Shown: positions 1 through 5,053 of the stretch, piece by piece
Layout: every line of letters begins with the position of its first letter
Numbering within the stretch: the first letter of the stretch is position 1
Source of the DNA: Polaromonas sp. YR568
GTDB lineage: Bacteria > Pseudomonadota > Gammaproteobacteria > Burkholderiales > Burkholderiaceae
NCBI GenBank assembly: GCA_945871335.1
Contig: CAMBWM010000182.1
Location: forward strand, 1-5,053
Direction: 5' to 3'
Length of the DNA: 5,053 bases
The notes under the pieces: model-generated
Told to the model about the DNA's origin: nothing
Database searches by the model: none
What the model saw: the letters and a program-made list of their open reading frames with translations, nothing else
Position numbers and translations under genes: made by a program

Positions 1-1020
1 GTCCATGCTGACGCCTTGCTGCTGTACAAAGGGCGCTACCAAGGTGGCGAGCTGCTCGTCGGGCAGCGCCTTGAGGTGTTGCGCGTTGACCCAGCGCAGC
101 TTGGCTTCGTCAAACTGCGCAGCGCTCTTGCCCAGGTGGTCCAGGTTGAACCACTGCACAAACTGCTCGCGGCTGAAGATTTCGTCATCCCCGTGGCTCC
201 AGCCCAAGCGGGCCAGGTAGTTGACCATGGCGTCGGGCAGGTAGCCTTCGGCGGCGTACTGCGTGACGGCTTTGGCGCCACTGCGTTTGCTCATTTTTTC
301 GCCCTGCTCATTGAGCACGGTCGGCAGATGGGCGTAAACCGGAATATCTTTGCCCAGCGCTGCAAAAATATTGATCTGGCGCGGTGTGTTGTTGACGTGG
401 TCGTCACCGCGAATGACGTGGGTGATGGCCATGTCGACATCATCCACCACCACGCAGAAGTTATAGGTGGGCGTGCCGTCGGGCCGGGCGATCACCAGGT
501 CGTCGAGTTCGTCGTTGCTGATCTCAATACGGCCCTTGACCTTGTCGTCCCACACCACAGCGCCGCCTTGCGGGTTTTTAAAGCGCAGCACCGGCAGCAC
601 GCCGGCAGGCACGGGCGGCAGGGTCTTACCCGGCTCAGGGCGCCAGGTGCCGTCGTAGCGCGGCTTTTGTTTGGCTTCGGTCTGGCGCTCACGCAGTGCG
701 TCAAGTTCCTCGATGCGCATGTAGCAAGGGTAGACATGGCCGGCAGCCACCAGCTCGGCCAGCACGGCCTTGTAGCGGTCCATGCGCTGCATTTGATAGT
801 GGGGGCCTTCGTCATAGTCCAGCCCCAGCCAGCGCATGCCTTCGATGATGACGTCCACCGAAGCCTGGTTGGAACGCTCGAGGTCGGTGTCTTCAATGCG
901 CAAAATAAAAGCGCCACCGGTGGCGCGAGAAAAGGCCCAGGGGTAGAGCGCCGAGCGAATGTTCCCCAGATGAATAAAGCCGGTGGGGGACGGGGCAAAG
1001 CGGGTGCGGGTGGGCGTCAT
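1..1020 (-). CDS. gltX: Glutamyl-tRNA synthetase (GluRS), N-terminal 340 residues, cut by window edge
   Basis: This cytoplasmic class I aminoacyl-tRNA synthetase attaches glutamate to tRNA-Glu using ATP. The frame is open from the ATG at 1020 to base 1, giving 340 codons with no stop, so the gene continues beyond the left edge. Family members are usually about 465-490 residues, so most of the C-terminal anticodon-binding domain is missing. Visible Rossmann-fold signatures are RFAPSPTG (residues 7-14), the HIGH-box variant HLGN (17-20), RIEDTD (41-46), the IRGDDH segment (203-208) and the KMSKR loop (242-246) that binds ATP. The insertion that carries a zinc site in E. coli GluRS has only Cys99 here; the other ligand positions appear to be Met, Trp and Pro. 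The start is well supported: it is the usual family N-terminus and has GGAAA nine bases upstream. It lies one base after the metZ stop, so it is probably cotranscribed and translationally coupled. The identity is secure. Confidence 0.97.
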   Translation of the reverse strand, partial: MTPTRTRFAPSPTGFIHLGNIRSALYPWAFSRATGGAFILRIEDTDLERSNQASVDVIIEGMRWLGLDYDEGPHYQMQRMDRYKAVLAELVAAGHVYPCYMRIEELDALRERQTEAKQKPRYDGTWRPEPGKTLPPVPAGVLPVLRFKNPQGGAVVWDDKVKGRIEISNDELDDLVIARPDGTPTYNFCVVVDDVDMAITHVIRGDDHVNNTPRQINIFAALGKDIPVYAHLPTVLNEQGEKMSKRSGAKAVTQYAAEGYLPDAMVNYLARLGWSHGDDEIFSREQFVQWFNLDHLGKSAAQFDEAKLRWVNAQHLKALPDEQLATLVAPFVQQQGVSMD

Positions 1021-1021
1021 G

Positions 1022-2233
1022 TCAAAGCGTTTCCAAACCACGCGCCAGATCGGCCTTGAGGTCGTCAATGTGTTCGAGTCCTACGGCCACGCGGATCAGC
1101 GATTGCGAGATTCCAGCTGCTTGGCGCTGCACTTCGCTCAGGCGCCCGTGCGAGGTGGTGGCCGGGTGCGTGATGGTGGTCTTGGTGTCGCCCAGGTTGG
1201 CGGTGATGCTGCAAAGTTGAGTGCTGTCGATCACATGAAAAGCTTTTTTGCGCGCCGCTTCAGGGTCCTCAGCCTTGACGTCAAAAGACAGCACCGCGCC
1301 TCCCTTGCCCGACTGCTGCTGCATGGCCAGCGAGTGTTGGGGGTGCGACTTCAAGCCGGGGTAGTAGACGCGCGCCACTTGCGGCTGCGCTTGCAGCCAG
1401 GTGGCCAGCGCCAGAGCGCTGTCGCTTTGCGCGTGCATGCGGATGGACAGCGTTTCCATGCCCTTGAGTACCACCCAGGCGTTGAAGGGCGACAGCGTCA
1501 TGCCGGCGCTGCGCATCACGGGCACAAACTTTTCTTCAATCAATTTTTGCGGGCCGCAGATGGCGCCGGCAATCACGCGGCCCTGGCCGTCCAGGTACTT
1601 GGTGCCAGAGTGGATGATGAGGTCAGCGCCCATGCTGACCGGCTGCGACAGCGCTGGCGAGCAAAAGCAGTTGTCCACCGCCAGCCAGGCACCGGCGGCA
1701 TGCGCGATATCAGCCAGCGCGCGGATGTCGCAGACTTCGGTCAGCGGGTTGGTGGGCGATTCAGCGAACAGCAGTTTGGTATTGGGCTTCATGGCCGCTT
1801 GCCACTCGGCCGCGTCGGTCTGCGAGACAAAGCTGGTCTCAACACCGAATTTGCCGAACTCGGTTCCAAGTAGCTTGATGGTCGAGCCGAACACCGACTG
1901 CGAGCAGATCACATGGTCGCCGGCCTTGAGCAGGCCCATGCACATCAGCATGATGGCCGCCATGCCGCTGGACGTGCCGATGCAGGCTTCGGTGCCTTCG
2001 AGGGCGGCCAGACGCCGTTCCATGCTGGTCACCGTGGGGTTGGTGAAGCGCGAGTACATGTAGCCGTCTTCTTCGCCGGCAAAGCGGCGGCGCGCTGTTT
2101 CTGCGTCGGGCTGCACAAAGCTGCTGGTGAGGTACAGGGCTTCGGAGTTTTCGCCGAACTGGCTTTTGTCTTCGGCCGTGCGCACGGCCAGCGTGTCGCG
2201 GTGCAAGTTGGGGGGTAGTTTTTGGGTGCTCAT
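1022..2233 (-). CDS. metZ: O-succinylhomoserine sulfhydrylase, PLP enzyme of methionine synthesis
   Basis: MetZ makes homocysteine directly from O-succinylhomoserine and sulfide, bypassing cystathionine. It is a cytoplasmic fold-type I PLP enzyme of the Cys/Met metabolism family. The 403-residue length is normal for the family. Visible signatures are [10 protein letters not shown] (residues 58-67, phosphate/substrate contacts from the neighbouring subunit), GTSSGMAA (87-94), AVDNCF (185-190, with the Asp that pairs with the PLP ring nitrogen) and [11 protein letters not shown] (209-219), where Lys212 forms the Schiff base. The [10 protein letters not shown] form is typical of MetZ rather than MetB or MetC. 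The ATG at 2233 is preferred. A TTG at 2251 would add six residues but would overlap the purF stop and put the good ribosome site inside the gene. The position after purF matches the known purF-metZ arrangement of Pseudomonas and Burkholderiales. O-acetylhomoserine as substrate cannot be excluded from sequence alone. Confidence 0.95.
   Translation of the reverse strand: MSTQKLPPNLHRDTLAVRTAEDKSQFGENSEALYLTSSFVQPDAETARRRFAGEEDGYMYSRFTNPTVTSMERRLAALEGTEACIGTSSGMAAIMLMCMGLLKAGDHVICSQSVFGSTIKLLGTEFGKFGVETSFVSQTDAAEWQAAMKPNTKLLFAESPTNPLTEVCDIRALADIAHAAGAWLAVDNCFCSPALSQPVSMGADLIIHSGTKYLDGQGRVIAGAICGPQKLIEEKFVPVMRSAGMTLSPFNAWVVLKGMETLSIRMHAQSDSALALATWLQAQPQVARVYYPGLKSHPQHSLAMQQQSGKGGAVLSFDVKAEDPEAARKKAFHVIDSTQLCSITANLGDTKTTITHPATTSHGRLSEVQRQAAGISQSLIRVAVGLEHIDDLKADLARGLETL
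1030..1034 (-). promoter_or_regulatory. Shine-Dalgarno for gltX, inside the end of metZ
   Basis: The minus strand reads GGAAA nine bases before the gltX ATG. The site lies within the last codons of metZ, so ribosomes finishing metZ pass over it directly. The motif is moderate in strength, and the spacing is at the long end of normal. Confidence 0.5.
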
Positions 2234-2235
2234 GG

Positions 2236-2255
2236 TTTCAAGCCTTCTCAAGCCT
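2236..2255. repeat. Two-copy 10-bp tandem repeat across the purF-metZ junction
   Basis: On the minus strand the junction reads AGGCTTGAGA followed immediately by AGGCTTGAAA, identical at nine of ten positions. The first copy contains the purF stop codon (2250-2248). The AGG that opens the second copy forms part of the metZ ribosome site. It could be a small duplication or simple chance in a short gap. No function is claimed. Confidence 0.6.
2243..2248 (-). promoter_or_regulatory. Shine-Dalgarno for metZ, decides the ATG start
   Basis: AGAAGG on the minus strand ends nine bases before the metZ ATG at 2233. Its first base is the last base of the purF stop codon. It supports the ATG over the in-frame TTG at 2251, which lies upstream of this motif. 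Confidence 0.6.
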
Positions 2256-3765
2256 CTTGCGGGTTGGGCAATGCCAGGCGCGACACATCCACACCACCTT
2301 CTTCGCTGCCGTCCACGCGCTCAGCGTTCATTCGGGCAATCGTCTCAGGTGTGATGTCGCCGGTGATGTAGATGCCGTCAAAGCAAGAGGCGTCAAAGCC
2401 GTCGAGCTTGGGGTTGAGCGAGCCGATGGCGCGCTTCATGCCTTCGACGTCCTGGTAGATCAGCGCGTCGCAGCCGACGGCGATACGTATTTCTTCGATG
2501 GTTCGGTCGTGCGCCACCAGCTCGGTGGCCGTTGGCATATCGATGCCATAGACATTGGGAAACCGCACCGGCGGCGCGGCGCTGGCCAGGTAGACCTTGC
2601 GCGCCCCGGCGTCGCGGGCCATCTGCACAATCTCACGGCTGGTGGTGCCACGCACGATGGAGTCGTCAACCAGCAGCACATTGCGGCCCTTGAACTCGCT
2701 GGCGATCACGTTGAGCTTTTGGCGTACCGACTTCTTGCGCACGCCCTGCCCCGGCATGATGAAGGTGCGGCCCACGTAGCGATTTTTGACAAAGCCTTCA
2801 CGGTACGGGATACCCAGCAAATGTGCCAGTTGCGTAGCGCTCGGTCGGCTGGACTCGGGGATCGGGATGATGACATCGATCTCGTTAGGCGGCACCGTCG
2901 AGATGACACGCTTGGCCAGCGTCTCGCCCAGGTTCAGACGCGCCTGGTAAACCGAAATACCATCGAGCACAGAATCGGGCCGGGCCAGGTACACAAACTC
3001 AAAAATGCAGGGCTTGAGCTGCGGGTTTTCGGCGCATTGCTGGGCATGTACCTGGCCTTGCAGGTCCACAAAGACCGCTTCACCCGGTGCAATATCGCGC
3101 TCAAACTGGTGCGAGGTGCCTTCGAGCGCCACTGATTCGCTGGCCACCATGACGGTGCCGCCCTGCTCGTTCTGGCCGCGGCCGAGGCACAAGGGGCGTA
3201 TGCCGTAGGGGTCACGAAAAGCCAGCAGGCCGTGGCCAGCGATGAGCGCCACCACGGCGTAAGAGCCCTTGATGCGCTTGTGCACACCGCGCACGGCGGC
3301 AAACACATCGACGGGCTTGAGCGGCAGACCCCGCGTAGTTTTTTCAAGCTCGTGGGCCAGCACATTGAGCAGCACTTCAGAGTCACTGTCGGTGTTAATG
3401 TGACGATGGTCGGTGTTGAACAGCTCGGCCTTGAGCACGGCCGCGTTGGTCAGGTTGCCGTTGTGCGAGAGCACCAGGCCGAAAGGCGCATTGACATAAA
3501 AGGGCTGCGCCTCGTCTTCACTGAAGGCGTTGCCAGCCGTCGGATAACGCACCTGGCCCAGCCCGACATTGCCCGGCAGGGCGCGCATGTTGCGGGTGCG
3601 AAAAACGTCGCGCACCATGCCCTTGGCCTTATGCATGAAAAATTTACGGTCCAGCTGCGTGACGATACCCGCTGCGTCCTGGCCACGGTGTTGCAATAGC
3701 AAAAGGCCGTCATAGATCAGCTGATTAACCGGAGCGTTACTGACAACACCAACTATTCCGCACAT
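2248..3765 (-). CDS. purF: Amidophosphoribosyltransferase (glutamine PRPP amidotransferase)
   Basis: PurF catalyses the first committed step of purine synthesis: glutamine plus PRPP gives 5-phosphoribosylamine, glutamate and pyrophosphate, in the cytoplasm. The protein is 505 residues, the same length as E. coli PurF. The N-terminal Ntn glutaminase domain starts MCGIVG; Cys2 becomes the nucleophile once Met is removed, so no propeptide is present. Other glutaminase marks are QHRGQD (25-30), GQVRYPTAG (70-78, Arg73), SHNGNLTN (100-107) and NTDSDSE (124-130). The phosphoribosyltransferase domain has IPESSRPSA (302-310), the flexible loop around RTFIMPGQG (333-341) and the PRPP loop VLLVDDSIVRGTTS (363-376). 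The paired cysteines that hold an iron-sulfur cluster in Bacillus PurF are not seen, so this is the E. coli-like cluster-free type. The frame is open 37 codons further upstream, but only the ATG at 3765 places Cys2 correctly. The ribosome site is weak, so coupling to cvpA 17 bases upstream is likely. Confidence 0.98.
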   Translation of the reverse strand: MCGIVGVVSNAPVNQLIYDGLLLLQHRGQDAAGIVTQLDRKFFMHKAKGMVRDVFRTRNMRALPGNVGLGQVRYPTAGNAFSEDEAQPFYVNAPFGLVLSHNGNLTNAAVLKAELFNTDHRHINTDSDSEVLLNVLAHELEKTTRGLPLKPVDVFAAVRGVHKRIKGSYAVVALIAGHGLLAFRDPYGIRPLCLGRGQNEQGGTVMVASESVALEGTSHQFERDIAPGEAVFVDLQGQVHAQQCAENPQLKPCIFEFVYLARPDSVLDGISVYQARLNLGETLAKRVISTVPPNEIDVIIPIPESSRPSATQLAHLLGIPYREGFVKNRYVGRTFIMPGQGVRKKSVRQKLNVIASEFKGRNVLLVDDSIVRGTTSREIVQMARDAGARKVYLASAAPPVRFPNVYGIDMPTATELVAHDRTIEEIRIAVGCDALIYQDVEGMKRAIGSLNPKLDGFDASCFDGIYITGDITPETIARMNAERVDGSEEGGVDVSRLALPNPQEA

Positions 3766-3782
3766 GATGAACCATTCATAGA

Positions 3783-4304
3783 TTAACTTACAAAGCGGGA
3801 GAACTGCACCGGCAAAAGCGGCTTTAACGCGTTCAGGGCCGAAGTTAAAACCAAGGCGCCCCGGGATGCCTGCCACCAGTCACTGCCCTTGAAAGGCGTC
3901 ATGTTGACGGCCACCGTCACAGCCAACAACAAGACCATGCCGCGCAACACGCCAAACAAGGCGCCCAGCAAGCGGTCAGCCGGGCGCAAACCGGCGGCGC
4001 TCACCAGTTTTCGCATGAGCGAGGCCAGCAACCCGGCGGCAAAGACCGACGCAATAAACGTCAGCACAAAGGCCGCCCCGAACTTCATGGCCGCCGATAA
4101 AGTGGACAAAGGCAGCAGGTCGGCCACCCAAGGGGCCAGCCACTGCGCAGCAAAAAAAGCCGCCACCCAACCCAGCACCGACAAAACCTCAAACACCAGG
4201 CCGCGCCAGGCGCCGAGCAGCAGCGACAAGACCAGCACCGTCAGCAAGACCCAGTCTGTCGGCGATACGGTGTTCACGAACGCCAGGGAGTTGGTGTCTG
4301 ACAA
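3783..4304 (-). CDS. cvpA: CvpA family inner-membrane protein
   Basis: CvpA is an inner-membrane protein named for its requirement in colicin V production in E. coli; its biochemical role is not settled. The product is 173 residues with about four hydrophobic segments, near 19-33, 36-58, 75-97 and 113-135. Family marks are the N-terminal DW (17-18), the GAWRGLVFEVLSVLGWVAAF stretch (31-50) and GLRPADRLLGALFGVLRGMV (105-124), which corresponds to the conserved GLxxxDRxLGxxFGxxRG region; SDWWQAS (141-147) fits the conserved DW near the C-terminus. The start is proposed as TTG at 4304 because AAAGG lies six bases upstream and it is 16 bases after the preceding stop. The N-terminus is then about 14 residues longer than in E. 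coli. A GTG at 4277 (codon 10) is an alternative with a poorer ribosome site. The position directly before purF is the classic one for this family. Confidence 0.93.
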   Translation of the reverse strand: MSDTNSLAFVNTVSPTDWVLLTVLVLSLLLGAWRGLVFEVLSVLGWVAAFFAAQWLAPWVADLLPLSTLSAAMKFGAAFVLTFIASVFAAGLLASLMRKLVSAAGLRPADRLLGALFGVLRGMVLLLAVTVAVNMTPFKGSDWWQASRGALVLTSALNALKPLLPVQFSRFVS

Positions 4305-4310
4305 GCCCGG

Positions 4311-4315
4311 CCTTT
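4311..4315 (-). promoter_or_regulatory. Shine-Dalgarno supporting a TTG start for cvpA
   Basis: AAAGG on the minus strand lies six bases before TTG at 4304, close to ideal spacing. No ATG or GTG is placed as well in this frame, so this motif is the main reason to choose the rare TTG start. Confidence 0.6.
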
Positions 4316-4320
4316 AAAAA

Positions 4321-5019
4321 CTACAGGCTGAGAATGGTGGCCGGCAGATCAAGCGCCTTGATCTTGAGGGCGGCCTGGTCGGCCTCTGCCTTGTTGGCAA
4401 AAGGCCCGACACGCACGCGCGTACGCTTGCCTTCCTTGCTGTCAGCCACCTGCGTATAGGTTTTGAGGCCGGCTTTTTCAAGCTTGAGCCGCACTTCGCG
4501 GGCCTTGGCAGCGTCGGCAAAAGCGCCTACTTGCACCACCAGGCGCAACTCAGCGGGCACATTGGCGCCGGCCACGGGCTTGTCTTCTAAAAGTGCTTTG
4601 GCACGCGCGCTGTCTTCTGCAACGCGGGGGGCCGCAGGAGCTGCAGCGACAGGGGCGGCGGGAACCGCAGGCACAGGCGCTGCCGCCGGCGTGACGCTGG
4701 CGACTGCCACAGGCGGCACCACAGGCGCAGGGTCTGGTGCGGGAGTAGCAGGTGCAGCGCTGGGCGCGGGTGCAGGTTTGGCGGGCGCCAGAGGCTTGAC
4801 ACTTTGCCTGGCCGGAATCTCTATGGCGATGTCGACCGGAATCGGCCGCGGTTGTGAGTCAAACAAAAGCGGAAAGCCAACCACGCCGACCAGCACCAGC
4901 ACGGCTGCGCCAATGAGTCTGTGCTTCGCACGCTTGCGCACGGTATCCAGATTTTCGGCGGGCACGCCAGACTGGGATTGTGAGGAGGAGCCGCCCCGGC
5001 GGAGGTTGAAAAACGACAT
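4321..5019 (-). CDS. dedD: SPOR-domain cell-division protein, DedD-like
   Basis: This is a single-pass inner-membrane protein with a periplasmic peptidoglycan-binding SPOR domain. Known SPOR domains bind glycan strands stripped of peptides at the division septum, and E. coli DedD assists septation. The 232 residues divide into a basic cytoplasmic start (1-34, with RKRAKHR at 28-34), one membrane helix (about 35-53), the conserved FDSQPRPIPVDI segment (53-64), a long Pro/Ala-rich linker (about 75-132) and a SPOR domain (about 157-232). The domain carries both expected repeats, VVQVGAFAD (161-169) and RVRVGPFAN (201-209). The layout and length are close to E. coli DedD (about 220 residues), and the place before cvpA-purF is the same. 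The ATG at 5019 has only a weak ribosome site. The frame stays open to the right edge, but MSFFNLRR fits the family N-terminus. The symbol rests on domain layout and gene order; linker sequence is not conserved enough to help. Confidence 0.9.
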   Translation of the reverse strand: MSFFNLRRGGSSSQSQSGVPAENLDTVRKRAKHRLIGAAVLVLVGVVGFPLLFDSQPRPIPVDIAIEIPARQSVKPLAPAKPAPAPSAAPATPAPDPAPVVPPVAVASVTPAAAPVPAVPAAPVAAAPAAPRVAEDSARAKALLEDKPVAGANVPAELRLVVQVGAFADAAKAREVRLKLEKAGLKTYTQVADSKEGKRTRVRVGPFANKAEADQAALKIKALDLPATILSL

Positions 5020-5053
5020 GGTCGTGCCTGTGTCCGTTGGAGTTGTGTTGTTC
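5020..5053. other. 34 bases upstream of dedD, nothing identified
   Basis: In related genomes folC lies upstream of dedD, so these bases could be the folC-dedD gap or the last codons of folC. On the minus strand none of the three frames has a stop within this stretch, so a folC end cannot be placed. No clear promoter motif or strong Shine-Dalgarno is visible. Confidence 0.4.

Noticed and set aside
492..998. Minus-strand open frame of 168 codons overlapping gltX out of frame
   Set aside because: The other minus-strand frame in this stretch encodes GltX with all its signatures. This one has Cys/Arg/Pro-rich shadow composition.
16..1059. Long plus-strand open frame of 347 codons opposite gltX
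   Set aside because: It is exactly antisense to a clear GluRS sequence. Its protein is rich in Val, Gly, His and Arg with no recognisable domain, as expected from the complement of GC-rich codons.
983..1873. Plus-strand open frame of 296 codons opposite metZ
   Set aside because: It is antisense to well-conserved MetZ, has no recognisable motif and lacks a convincing ribosome site.
2249..2251. TTG as metZ start, overlapping the purF stop
   Set aside because: The ATG at 2233 has AGAAGG nine bases upstream and gives the usual MetZ length; the TTG adds six unconserved residues and has no ribosome site.
2257..3135. Plus-strand open frame of 292 codons opposite purF
   Set aside because: It is antisense to the PurF phosphoribosyltransferase domain. 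The composition is that of a shadow frame, with no family resemblance.
3787..3815. Possible promoter before purF: TTGCCG and TGTAAG separated by 17 bases on the minus strand
   Set aside because: Each box matches only four of six consensus positions and lies within the end of cvpA. A match this loose is expected by chance and there is no other support.
3766..3876. Extended purF start 37 codons upstream of the MCGIVG start
   Set aside because: It would overlap cvpA and bury the catalytic Cys, which must become the N-terminal residue. The upstream residues do not look like a PurF propeptide.

Overview
The window is a compact piece of a bacterial housekeeping chromosome. It looks like roughly 60 % GC by eye. 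Every real gene lies on the minus strand, so transcription runs from right to left. The order in that direction is dedD-like SPOR protein, cvpA, purF, metZ, gltX. The order dedD-cvpA-purF is shared with gamma- and betaproteobacteria, and metZ directly after purF is known from Pseudomonas and many Burkholderiales. The GltX N-terminus, with its [14 protein letters not shown] class I signature, the conserved N-terminus of the SPOR protein (RAKHRLIGAAVLV, then FDSQPRPI) and the codon use all point to a betaproteobacterium. Comamonadaceae (Polaromonas/Rhodoferax/Acidovorax-like) is the best guess, made from recognition and not from a search.

Layout from the transcription start side. Positions 5020-5053 hold only 34 bases with no recognisable gene. 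Positions 4321-5019 encode a membrane-anchored SPOR-domain cell-division protein. Positions 3783-4304 encode the multi-pass membrane protein CvpA, probably started at a TTG codon. Positions 2248-3765 encode PurF, the first committed enzyme of purine synthesis. Positions 1022-2233 encode MetZ, a PLP enzyme of methionine synthesis. Positions 1-1020 hold the first 340 codons of glutamyl-tRNA synthetase, which runs off the left edge without its C-terminal anticodon-binding part.

The intergenic gaps are 16, 17, 14 and 1 bases, and I see no convincing terminator or promoter in any of them. The simplest reading is one polycistronic unit with coupled translation, whose main promoter lies outside the window. 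The products span septal peptidoglycan binding, an inner-membrane protein, purine synthesis from glutamine and PRPP, homocysteine synthesis, and charging of tRNA-Glu. Apart from their shared expression, PurF and GltX are both close to glutamine/glutamate metabolism, but the sequence itself gives no evidence of a functional link.

I found no mobile element, CRISPR array, RNA gene, phage or defence gene, and no sign of an undescribed system. The points worth a second look are small: start-codon choices, tight gene junctions, a short tandem repeat between purF and metZ, a tiny overlapping ORF at the purF start, and a degenerate zinc site in GltX.
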